Positions 1 through 5,881 of a stretch of DNA of 10,278 nucleotides are shown in pieces. Each line of letters starts with the position of its first letter. Positions within the stretch are counted from its first letter, which is position 1. The notes beneath the pieces were generated by a model that had not been told where the DNA came from, did not search any database, and saw nothing but the letters and a program-made list of their open reading frames with translations. This DNA is from Caulobacteraceae bacterium. Lineage in GTDB: Bacteria; Pseudomonadota; Alphaproteobacteria; Caulobacterales; Caulobacteraceae. The stretch covers positions 1 through 10,278 of the forward strand of contig SDZP01000104.1 in the NCBI GenBank assembly GCA_004144935.1, written 5' to 3'. The translations under genes and the position numbers were made by a program.

Positions 1-44
1 CCTTCACGCAGGGGGTGGTGATGGCCTCGGGCGGACTCGTGTAA
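1..44 (+). CDS. 3' end of an upstream gene (partial, unidentified)
   Basis: Starting at base 3, one + strand frame is open for 13 codons and ends in TAA at 42-44, reading FTQGVVMASGGLV. Twelve of the 13 third positions are G or C, which matches real genes in this window. The stop lies 13 bases before the stop codon of the convergent thioesterase, a normal tail-to-tail arrangement. The piece is too short to assign a family, and a random open stretch of this length is also possible in GC-rich DNA. Confidence 0.4.
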   Translation, partial: FTQGVVMASGGLV

Positions 45-57
45 GGCGGGCCGAGGT

Positions 58-540
58 TCAAGAGACGGCTCCCTCGGGGATGGCGTAGGCGACGGTGGCC
101 TTGGCGGCGGCGCGGTCGGGGCCCTCGGTCCACATCAGCACGTCGACCGTGGCGATGCGGCGGCCCAGCCGCAGCAGGCGGCCCTCCGCCATCAGCCGGC
201 CGGGCTTGCAGGGGCGCAGGAAGTGGATGTTGAGCGAGGTGGTGACAGCCATGGCCACCTCGCCGATGTGGGCCAGGATCAGGGCGTAGGCGGCGCTGTC
301 GGCCAGGCTCATCAGGGTCGGTCCCGAGATCACCCCGCCGGGGCGCAGGTTCCGGTCCGAGGTCGGCATGGCGAGGGTGACGATGCCGGGATCGGCGCGG
401 ATCACCTTGACCATCTGCTCGGGATCGCCGTGCGGGAAGGCGCGCAGCAGAAAGGCGTTGAGGGCGGCGGCGTCCATGCGCAGCGCGCCAAGGCCCGGTC
501 CGCTGATGTCGCCGGGGCGGCTGGGAGGGAGGTCGGTCAT
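58..540 (-). CDS. PaaI-family hotdog-fold thioesterase
   Basis: This 160-residue protein is probably a cytoplasmic acyl-CoA thioesterase that hydrolyses a CoA thioester; the substrate cannot be read from the sequence. The single hotdog domain spans roughly residues 40-155. The helix region LRPGGVISGPTLMSLAD (65-81) matches the PaaI-type signature, and Asp81 sits where the family usually has its catalytic acid. The strand TTSLNIHFLRPCKPG (100-114) is also typical, and the length is normal for the family. I chose ATG at 540; an in-frame TTG at 549 would add three residues but has no ribosome binding site. The site before the ATG is itself weak, with only GGA nearby. The gene stands alone, convergent with the gene ending at 44 and divergent from the small secreted protein. 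The family is clear; the physiological role (phenylacetate or general acyl-CoA housekeeping) is not. Confidence 0.85.
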   Translation of the reverse strand: MTDLPPSRPGDISGPGLGALRMDAAALNAFLLRAFPHGDPEQMVKVIRADPGIVTLAMPTSDRNLRPGGVISGPTLMSLADSAAYALILAHIGEVAMAVTTSLNIHFLRPCKPGRLMAEGRLLRLGRRIATVDVLMWTEGPDRAAAKATVAYAIPEGAVS

Positions 541-621
541 CGGGTCCAAGGATCGCGGTCCGGCGGCCGGCTGGCAAGGGCGGCGAGGCGCTCAAGGTCG
601 CGCCAGGATTTCGCCTCGAGT

Positions 622-655
622 ATTACAGAAAGTTTAGACATGAATTCTGTGTAAT
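622..655. promoter_or_regulatory. AT-rich dyad, candidate operator or promoter region
   Basis: The gap from 541 to 743 contains one of the few AT-rich patches in the window. In it, ATTACAGA (622-629) faces TCTGTGTAAT (646-655), so the ATTACA and TGTAAT ends are mirror images and TCTG/CAGA lies inside them. A transcription factor could bind such a dyad, and TGTAAT could act as a -10 element. I could not find a convincing -35 at the right spacing. The site lies between the divergent thioesterase and small secreted protein genes and could serve either. Confidence 0.3.
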
Positions 656-698
656 TGTTCGAGTCTTTCAGGAGTTTAATTTGCGAATACGGTGTTCG

Positions 699-709
699 AG
701 GGTCACCCT
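699..709. promoter_or_regulatory. Short perfect inverted repeat AGGGT-C-ACCCT
   Basis: AGGGT and ACCCT are perfect mirror arms around one central base, 35 bases before the ATG of the small secreted protein. Outside them, TGTTC (693-697) and GAACA (719-723) form a second pair of arms. It could be an operator, or part of a 5' untranslated RNA structure if transcription starts upstream. Short dyads arise by chance, so this is weak. Confidence 0.2.
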
Positions 710-743
710 TCAGTCATTGAACAACCGCTGTCGGGAGCACCCC

Positions 744-1070
744 ATGAAGACCCTGCTGATCTCCGCCACCCTGCTGGCCCTCGCCGGCGCCTCCGCCGTC
801 TCGGCCCAACCGGCCGGACGCCTGAGCGACTCCCAGTTCATCAAGGCGGCCCGCTGCAAGGGCCTGGCCAAGGCCGACGGGGTCGATACCAAGGCCATCG
901 ACCTGGTCCTGAAGACCAACAAGCGCGGCCGGGCCGACTGGATCGTCGACAAGGCGATGGACGCCCAGGATAGCGCCGTCTCCGAAGCCAGGCGCGCCGA
1001 CGCCACCCGCAAGGCCGAACTGGCCGCCGAATGGAACGGCGCCTGCCAGGCCTACGGTGTCGCCGGATAG
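744..1070 (+). CDS. Small secreted protein of unknown function
   Basis: The 108-residue product begins with a clear Sec signal peptide: MKT, a hydrophobic core to about residue 19, and a likely cut after VSA near residue 21. That leaves a mature periplasmic or secreted protein of about 87 residues. The mature part is probably helical and rich in Ala, Lys, Arg and Asp. It has only two cysteines (38 and 101), which could form one disulfide after export. I do not recognise a named domain. GGGAG at 733-737 sits six bases before the ATG at 744. An in-frame TTG at 681 is also preceded by AGGAG (670-674) at good spacing and would add 21 residues in front of the signal peptide. I prefer ATG because it gives a normal signal sequence. 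The gene has its own strong terminator and so is probably monocistronic. Confidence 0.8.
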   Translation: MKTLLISATLLALAGASAVSAQPAGRLSDSQFIKAARCKGLAKADGVDTKAIDLVLKTNKRGRADWIVDKAMDAQDSAVSEARRADATRKAELAAEWNGACQAYGVAG

Positions 1071-1103
1071 TTTCTCACTCTGTCGAGCACCCAGAGCCCC
1101 TTG

Positions 1104-1135
1104 GCGCCCCGTCCCTGACGGGGCGCTCTTTTTTT
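1104..1135 (+). terminator. Rho-independent terminator of the small secreted protein
   Basis: GCGCCCCGT (1104-1112) pairs perfectly with ACGGGGCGC (1118-1126) around a five-base loop. It is followed by TCTTTTTTT (1127-1135), giving a GC-rich 9-bp stem and U tract. It lies 34 bases after the stop at 1070, so it should separate this gene from the TonB_C-like gene. Confidence 0.92.
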
Positions 1136-1189
1136 GTGGCGTCGGGGGCTGCGTCCGGTAGCCTCGAGCCGACGAGTTTGGGGGGCGCC

Positions 1190-1828
1190 ATGCTTTCAGC
1201 TGTTCTGGTGACCGTAGTGCTGCAAGCCGCCCCAGCCGGGGCGCAGCCGCCGGTCGTCGAGCCCGCGCATTCGGCGGCAATCGTCGAACGACCTGCCTGG
1301 GTCGCCAAGCCGACCGGCGTCGCCGTGGCCCGTGTCTTTCCCGACCGCGCCATGGAACTGGCCATTCCCGGACGCGCCGTCGTGCAGTGCCGGGTGCGGC
1401 TGACCGGGTTGGTCGACGACTGCAGCATCATCGAGGAAACTCCGACCGGTCTGGGCTTCGGCTCGGCCGTCCTGTCTCTCACGAGCCGCTTCAGACTGAC
1501 GCCGGAGCGCCACGATGGCGTTGAGGTCGATGGCGCGGTGGTCAAGATCCCCATCACCTTCACCACACCGACGATGGCGCCGTGGACGGGAGAGGTCACA
1601 CCCATCCAGGCGGTTGCCTGTGCGGCCTGGCACAGGGCGCGGCTGGAAATCCTCCCGGCCGACGCGGAATCCATTCTCGGCATCCAGCGGTTCTCCGCCC
1701 TCGCCAGAGGGTTGGCTCAAGGCGCTGGCGTCAGCGACGACGACATCCAGGCGCTCTTGGACGGCAAGTCGCCTGGCGGGCCGCCAGTCCTTCCGAACGC
1801 CAGCAGCATCTGCCGTCTGGCGGTTTGA
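1190..1828 (+). CDS. Secreted TonB C-terminal-domain-like protein
   Basis: This 212-residue protein has a short signal peptide (residues 1-18, likely cut after AGA). A domain resembling the TonB C-terminal fold follows at about 46-124: ARVFPDRAMELAIPG, then strands VVQCRVRLTGLVDDC (64-78), a GLGFGSAVL helix and a closing strand VVKIPITF (117-124). Residues 137-190 form a helical tail without a recognised domain. It lacks the proline-rich spanning linker of true TonB, so classic energy transduction to outer-membrane receptors is doubtful; a periplasmic binding or scaffold role is possible. Cys67 and Cys78 lie on neighbouring strands and may form a disulfide; Cys144 and Cys208 are a second possible pair. 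The open frame extends upstream to 1031, but that part crosses the preceding gene and terminator. ATG 1190, with a G-rich stretch just before it, fits best. No good promoter was seen between 1136 and 1189. Confidence 0.75.
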   Translation: MLSAVLVTVVLQAAPAGAQPPVVEPAHSAAIVERPAWVAKPTGVAVARVFPDRAMELAIPGRAVVQCRVRLTGLVDDCSIIEETPTGLGFGSAVLSLTSRFRLTPERHDGVEVDGAVVKIPITFTTPTMAPWTGEVTPIQAVACAAWHRARLEILPADAESILGIQRFSALARGLAQGAGVSDDDIQALLDGKSPGGPPVLPNASSICRLAV

Positions 1829-1863
1829 TCGCCTGCGACGTCAGGCTTCCGGGAAGAAAGTCC

Positions 1864-1884
1864 TTTACGTTGACGCAAGCGTCA
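1864..1884. promoter_or_regulatory. Perfect palindrome, candidate operator and -35 of the acyl-CoA dehydrogenase operon
   Basis: TGACGC (1871-1876) and GCGTCA (1879-1884) are perfect mirror arms around AA, preceded by TTTACGT (1864-1870). The overlapping TTGACGC (1870-1876) matches the Caulobacter housekeeping -35 consensus TTGACGS exactly. The best -10 candidate downstream, TTCCAAAC (1888-1895), matches only in its AAC end, so an activator may be needed. The site lies 80 bases before the first dehydrogenase start. TTACGT/ACGT-type palindromes are typical of MerR-family regulators of acyl-CoA and branched-chain catabolism (LiuR type), but the regulator here is inferred. Confidence 0.45.
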
Positions 1885-1963
1885 TCTTTCCAAACAAGCG
1901 TTCGGCCCTTATGGTTCGCCTCGACTTGAAAACGGCCCTCCAGAGCCGCGCCGGGAGCCCCTG

Positions 1964-3178
1964 ATGAACCTCGACTTTTCCCCCGAAGATCTCGCCTTCC
2001 GCGACGAGGTTCGCGCCTTCGTCGCCGAGAACTACCCCGCGGAACTCCGCGAAAAGGGGTCGGACCGGGAAGACCTGAGCAAGGAAGACTTCCTGTCCTG
2101 GCACAAGATCCTGGCCAAGAAGGGCTGGGTGGCGCCGTCCTGGCCCAAGGAGTGGGGCGGCTGCGGCTGGACCTCGACCCAGAAATACCTGTTCGGCGAA
2201 GAGATGGCGCGGGCGGACGCGATTCCGATCCTGCCCTTCGGCGTCGCCATGGTGGCCCCGGTCATCTACACCTTCGGCACCCAAGAACAGAAGGACCGCT
2301 ACCTGCCCAAGATCTACAACGGCGAGGAATGGTGGTGTCAGGGCTATTCTGAGCCGGGCGCCGGGTCCGACCTGGCCTCGCTGAAGACCAAGGCCGAGCG
2401 CATCACCGGCGACGACGGCAAAGAGTACTACATCGTCAACGGCCAGAAGACCTGGACCACCCTGGCGCAGCACGCCGACTGGGGCTTCTTCCTGGTCCGC
2501 ACCAACATGGACGCCAAGATCCAGGAAGGCATCTCCTTCCTGCTGATCGACATGAAGACCCCGGGCATCACCGTGCGCCCGATCATCACCATCGACGGCG
2601 GCCATGAGGTCAACGAGGTCTGGCTCGAGAACGTCAAGGTTCCGGTCGAGAACCGCGTCTTCGAGGAGAACAAGGGCTGGACCTGCGCCAAGTTCCTGCT
2701 GGCCCATGAACGCTCCGGCATCGCCGGCGTGGCGCGCTCCAAGCGCGGCGTCGAGCGGGTGCGCGAGATGGCCTCGGTCGAGTTCGGCGACGACGGCGAC
2801 AACCTGCTGAAGGACGCCGACTTCAAGCGCAAGGTCGCCGAACTGGAGATCGACCTGACGGCGCTGGAGTACACCGAGCTGCGCGTGCTGGCCTCGGAAA
2901 GCGCCGGCAAGGGCCCGGGTCCGGAGTCCTCGCTCTTGAAGATCAAGGGCACCGAAATCCAGCAGCGCCTGACCGAGCTGGCCCTGGAAGCGGCCGGCCA
3001 CTACGCCTCGCCCTACTTCCGCGGCTTCCCGGAGGATGGCGACAACGCCCATCCGATCGGGCCGGACAGCGCCCATCGCACCGCGCCCAACTACTTCAAC
3101 ACCCGCAAGACCTCGATCTACGGTGGGTCGAACGAAATCCAGCGCAACATCATCGCCAAGATGGTTCTGGGCCTCTAG
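1964..3178 (+). CDS. Acyl-CoA dehydrogenase, subunit with the putative catalytic Glu
   Basis: This 404-residue protein introduces a double bond between the alpha and beta carbons of an acyl-CoA, passing electrons to FAD. It shows the usual order: N-terminal helical domain (about 1-120), beta domain with YSEPGAGSD (128-136) and NGQKTW (159-164), and C-terminal helical domain ending in YGGSNEIQRNI (386-396). The MCAD-type catalytic Glu (YEGT) is Gly here. Instead, Glu249 in AHERSG aligns with the helix-G base of isovaleryl-CoA dehydrogenase. The R-x-FG flavin motif that normally follows is replaced by a charged stretch near residues 272-292. Both traits recall heteromeric dehydrogenases such as mycobacterial FadE28/FadE29. 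GGGAG (1953-1957) lies six bases before the ATG. The partner gene starts 45 bases downstream. The substrate is unknown: steroid side chains, branched or cyclic acyl groups are candidates. Confidence 0.92.
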   Translation: MNLDFSPEDLAFRDEVRAFVAENYPAELREKGSDREDLSKEDFLSWHKILAKKGWVAPSWPKEWGGCGWTSTQKYLFGEEMARADAIPILPFGVAMVAPVIYTFGTQEQKDRYLPKIYNGEEWWCQGYSEPGAGSDLASLKTKAERITGDDGKEYYIVNGQKTWTTLAQHADWGFFLVRTNMDAKIQEGISFLLIDMKTPGITVRPIITIDGGHEVNEVWLENVKVPVENRVFEENKGWTCAKFLLAHERSGIAGVARSKRGVERVREMASVEFGDDGDNLLKDADFKRKVAELEIDLTALEYTELRVLASESAGKGPGPESSLLKIKGTEIQQRLTELALEAAGHYASPYFRGFPEDGDNAHPIGPDSAHRTAPNYFNTRKTSIYGGSNEIQRNIIAKMVLGL

Positions 3179-3223
3179 GCTTCGGACCAACGAACAAGAA
3201 ACGCATCTAGTCAGGGACGCCCG

Positions 3224-4369
3224 ATGGACTTCAATTTCTCCGAAGAGCAGTCGATGCTGCGCGACACCGTCGCCAGCTTCCTGCAGGACAAGTACGACTT
3301 CGATAAGCGCCAGAAGCTGATCAAGTCCGAGAGCGGCTGGAGCCCGGAAATCTGGGAAAGCTTCGCCAATGAGCTGGGCATCCTCGGCGCGCCCTTCTCG
3401 GAAGAGCTGGGCGGTCTGGGCGGCGGCGCCATCGAAAACATGATCGTCATGGAAGAGTTCGGCAAAGCCCTGGTGGTCGAGCCCTACCTCGGCACCGTGG
3501 TAATCGGCGGCGGCTTCCTGAAGCATTCGGGCCACGCCCAGGCGGCCGAACTGATCGGTGGCATCATCGAGGGAAAGGTCACCATCGCCTTCGGTTATGC
3601 CGAGCCGCAGGCCCGCTACAACTGGGCCGACGTCAAGACCACCGCCAAGAAGGAAGGCGAGGGCTATGTCCTCAACGGCCACAAGGCGGTCGTCATCGGC
3701 GCCCCTTGGGCCAGCCACCTGATCGTCACCGCCCGCACGAGCGGCGGCCAGCGCGACGAGGACGGCATTTCGGTGTTCATCCTGCCGAAGGACGCCAAGG
3801 GCGTCGTCACCCGTGACTACCCGACCGTCGATGGCCAGCGCGCCTCGGAAGTCTACCTCGAGAACGTGTCGGTCCCGGCCTCGGCCCTGGTCGGCGAAGA
3901 AGGCAAGGGCCTGCCGCTGGTCAACAAGGTGCTGGACGAGGCCGCGGCCGCCGCCTGCGCCGAGGCCGTCGGCGCCATGCGCAAGATGCACGAGCAGACC
4001 CTCGACTACGCCAAGCAGCGCAAGCAGTTCGGCACCGCCATCGCCAACTTCCAGGTGCTGCAGCACCGGATGGTCGACATGTTCATGAACGTCGAGCAAT
4101 CGGTGTCGATGACCTACATGGCCACCCTCAAGCTCGACGAGAGCGACGAAGAGCGGGCCAAGGCGGTCTCGGCCGCCAAGGTGCAGATCGGCAAGGCCTG
4201 CAAGTTCGTCGGCCAGAACGCCATCCAGATCCACGGCGGCATGGGCATGACCGAGGAACTGGCGGTCGGCCACTACTTCAAGCGCGCCACGATGATCGAG
4301 GGCCTCTACGGCTCGGTCGACCATCACCTGCGCCGCTACGAGACGCTGAGCTTCGGCAAGGCCGCCTGA
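3224..4369 (+). CDS. Acyl-CoA dehydrogenase, partner subunit lacking a catalytic Glu
   Basis: This 381-residue acyl-CoA dehydrogenase homologue is probably a non-catalytic or FAD-contributing partner of the protein encoded just upstream. It keeps the C-terminal flavin region RKQFGTAIANFQVLQHRM (266-283) and QIHGGMGMTEE (335-345), both absent or altered in the first subunit. At the helix-G position of the catalytic Glu it has Ala240 (LDEAAAAACAEAVG, 237-250). At the MCAD position it has Gly363 (LYGSVDHH). The normal EP-x-AGSD loop is degenerate (AEPQARYNW, 126-134). Together these support an alpha2-beta2 enzyme rather than an independent dehydrogenase. AGGGA at 3213-3217 precedes ATG 3224. The gene shares the operon and terminator of the first. 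Family membership is certain; the heteromer is inferred from the complementary residues. Confidence 0.92.
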   Translation: MDFNFSEEQSMLRDTVASFLQDKYDFDKRQKLIKSESGWSPEIWESFANELGILGAPFSEELGGLGGGAIENMIVMEEFGKALVVEPYLGTVVIGGGFLKHSGHAQAAELIGGIIEGKVTIAFGYAEPQARYNWADVKTTAKKEGEGYVLNGHKAVVIGAPWASHLIVTARTSGGQRDEDGISVFILPKDAKGVVTRDYPTVDGQRASEVYLENVSVPASALVGEEGKGLPLVNKVLDEAAAAACAEAVGAMRKMHEQTLDYAKQRKQFGTAIANFQVLQHRMVDMFMNVEQSVSMTYMATLKLDESDEERAKAVSAAKVQIGKACKFVGQNAIQIHGGMGMTEELAVGHYFKRATMIEGLYGSVDHHLRRYETLSFGKAA

Positions 4370-4394
4370 GGCGCATCGCCTCGGACGTGAATTT

Positions 4395-4430
4395 GGCCCG
4401 GTCGCTTCGCAGCGGCCGGGCCTTTTTCTT
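4395..4430 (+). terminator. Rho-independent terminator of the acyl-CoA dehydrogenase operon
   Basis: GGCCCGGTCGCT (4395-4406) pairs with AGCGGCCGGGCC (4411-4422) over 12 positions, one of them a G-T pair, around a TCGC loop. A T-rich run (4423-4430) follows. The T run overlaps the stop codon of the convergent membrane protein gene (4429-4431). On the minus strand the hairpin is followed by AAAT rather than a U tract, so it should work mainly for the + strand operon. Confidence 0.92.
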
Positions 4431-4986
4431 ATCCGCCCGTCCTGGCCGCCCAGTGGAAGAGGCCGGCGGACGACAGCCACAGGGCGCCGAACAGCGCCGT
4501 GCCCAGCGCCACCTCGGTCAGCCCGGCCACCCCGGGGGAGGCCCAGCCGGCCGCATAGCCGACGACGCCGACCAGCAGCTGGGCCAGCGCGGTGGCCGCC
4601 AGGACCCTGGACAGGCCCGCCGCCTTGAAGCGGACGACGACCGCGCCAGCCACGGCGATGGCGATGACGCCGAGAAACAGCAGGTTGGCGGGGTTGTGCT
4701 CGTCGCCCAGGAAGCCCACCGCGCCGTTGACCCAGAGCAGGCCGACGCTGGCCAGCAGGGCGATCAGGCCGCCGATCCTGTAGGTCAGGCTGCTGGATGC
4801 CCAAACGATCAGCTCGACGATCAGGCCCGCGCCGCCGAGAACGACGCCGGCGAGCACAAAGTCGGACGCGGTCCAGGGGAAATGGAGAATGAGCGGTAGC
4901 GACAGGAGCAGCGCCAGGCCGCTCCAGCCGGTGGCGCGCCAGGGAAATCCATGATGCTTGCCGCCAGGCTGTGTGTTGTCGGTCAT
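4429..4986 (-). CDS. Polytopic inner-membrane protein of unknown function
   Basis: The 185-residue product has a short polar N-terminus (1-20) and about six hydrophobic segments: near 22-38, 42-62, 70-90, 100-119, 127-146 and 153-178. The loop LGDEHNPANLLF (93-104) between the third and fourth segments is the most distinctive polar stretch. I recall similar loops in uncharacterised alphaproteobacterial membrane proteins, but no named domain can be assigned. On the minus strand AGGAGG lies seven bases before ATG 4986, a strong ribosome binding site that fixes the start. A much longer open frame continues upstream but is antisense to the nitroreductase and not used. The stop overlaps the terminator tail of the convergent dehydrogenase operon. 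The gene is divergent from the nitroreductase across 150 bases. No catalytic or transport motif is visible. Confidence 0.82.
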   Translation of the reverse strand: MTDNTQPGGKHHGFPWRATGWSGLALLLSLPLILHFPWTASDFVLAGVVLGGAGLIVELIVWASSSLTYRIGGLIALLASVGLLWVNGAVGFLGDEHNPANLLFLGVIAIAVAGAVVVRFKAAGLSRVLAATALAQLLVGVVGYAAGWASPGVAGLTEVALGTALFGALWLSSAGLFHWAARTGG

Positions 4987-5136
4987 GTCCGCGCCTCCTG
5001 CTTGAGCCTCCTGGGATAGTCGGGGGCGGGGCAGGTGGTATGAGCGCGGTGTGAGGGTTCTGTGCACCGTCGGCCGCTCTCGACTTCCCCAAGGGGACGC
5101 AGGCGAGGTTGGCGGCAAGCAAGGCAGGGAATCTCC

Positions 5137-5814
5137 ATGACGTTCGACGATGTGGTTCTGGGGCGCCGGAGTATCCGGGGTTACAAGCAGCAGGCGGTGC
5201 CCAAGGCGGTGATCAAGGAGATCATCGAGCTGGCCATGCGGGCGCCGTCGTCGCTCAACACCCAGCCCTGGAACTTCTACGTCCTGGCCGGCGAGCCGCT
5301 GGACCGCATCCGGGCCGGCAACACCGAGCGCAATCTGGCCGGGGTGCCGCACAGCCGGGAATTCCGCACCCACGGCGAATACGGCGGGGCCCACCGCGAG
5401 CGCCAGATCGGCATCGCCAAGCAGCTGTTCGCGGCCATGGGCATCGCCCGGGAGGACAAGGAGGCGCGGCTGGACTGGGTGCTGCGCGGGTTCCGCCAGT
5501 TCGACGCCCCGGTGTCGGTGGTGGTCACCTACGACCGCTCGATCCACGGCAGCGATATCGGGCCGTTCGACTGCGGCGCGGTGGCCAACGCCCTGGTCAA
5601 CGCCGCCTGGTCGCGGGGGCTCGGCTGCGTCATCAACAGCCAGGGGATCATGCAGTCGCCGGTGGTGCGCGAGCATGCGGCCATTCCCGATGACCAGGTC
5701 ATCATGATCTGCATCGCCATGGGCTATCCCGACGACGATTTCCCGGCCAATGCCGTGGTCTCCGAGCGCAAGAGCGTCGACGAGGCCGCCGTGTTCGTGG
5801 GGTTCGAGGACTAG
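5137..5814 (+). CDS. FMN-dependent nitroreductase family protein
   Basis: This 225-residue flavoprotein probably reduces nitro, quinone or other electrophilic compounds in the cytoplasm using NAD(P)H. The N-terminal RRSIRGY (10-16) is the FMN-phosphate-binding signature, and APSSLNTQPW (36-45) is the classic nitroreductase flavin motif. The C-terminal AMGYPDDDFPANAVVSER (193-210, the final RK included in the FMN site) resembles the PnbA/NfnB-like branch. Length is normal for a homodimeric member. CAGGGA (5125-5130) lies six bases before ATG 5137. An upstream in-frame start near 5062 would add 25 arginine-rich residues that do not belong to the fold, so it was not chosen. The gene is probably transcribed alone, from the 150-bp gap shared with the divergent membrane protein. 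The physiological substrate cannot be deduced. Confidence 0.9.
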   Translation: MTFDDVVLGRRSIRGYKQQAVPKAVIKEIIELAMRAPSSLNTQPWNFYVLAGEPLDRIRAGNTERNLAGVPHSREFRTHGEYGGAHRERQIGIAKQLFAAMGIAREDKEARLDWVLRGFRQFDAPVSVVVTYDRSIHGSDIGPFDCGAVANALVNAAWSRGLGCVINSQGIMQSPVVREHAAIPDDQVIMICIAMGYPDDDFPANAVVSERKSVDEAAVFVGFED

Positions 5815-5832
5815 CAACCGACCTTCGCGTTG

Positions 5833-5857
5833 TTGAAGCCCGCCCGGCTGCTATGGT
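5833..5857 (+). promoter_or_regulatory. Candidate housekeeping promoter of the M49-like peptidase
   Basis: TTGAAGC (5833-5839) matches six of seven bases of the Caulobacter -35 consensus TTGACGS. Ten bases later GCTATGGT (5850-5857) shares GCTA with the -10 consensus GCTANAWC, and the consensus allows a 10-14 base spacer. It lies in the 67-bp gap before ATG 5882. The second half of the -10 does not match, so this is tentative. Confidence 0.35.
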
Positions 5858-5881
5858 GCGTCCAAAGCATTGGGAAGCATC

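Noticed and set aside
223..654. A 143-codon + strand open frame
   Set aside because: It is antisense to the thioesterase and its composition is that of a shadow frame; its last codons only happen to run through the AT-rich gap.
657..669. GTTC-containing stretches that resemble the alphaproteobacterial LexA box (GTTC-N7-GTTC)
   Set aside because: Neither GTTC at 657-660 nor GTTC at 694-697 has a second GTTC seven bases later, so this is not an SOS operator.
58..4369. A single acyl-CoA operon including the thioesterase
   Set aside because: The thioesterase is on the opposite strand, and two unrelated genes and a strong terminator lie between it and the dehydrogenases. A shared pathway is possible but not supported by the layout.
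1865..5122. A 1085-codon open frame on the minus strand, the longest in the window
   Set aside because: It is antisense to both acyl-CoA dehydrogenases, whose domains and motifs are unmistakable. Its translation is low-complexity Gly/Ala/Val/Asp/Leu-rich sequence with no domain, as expected for the reverse frame of GC-rich genes. It also runs through a terminator and the real membrane protein gene.
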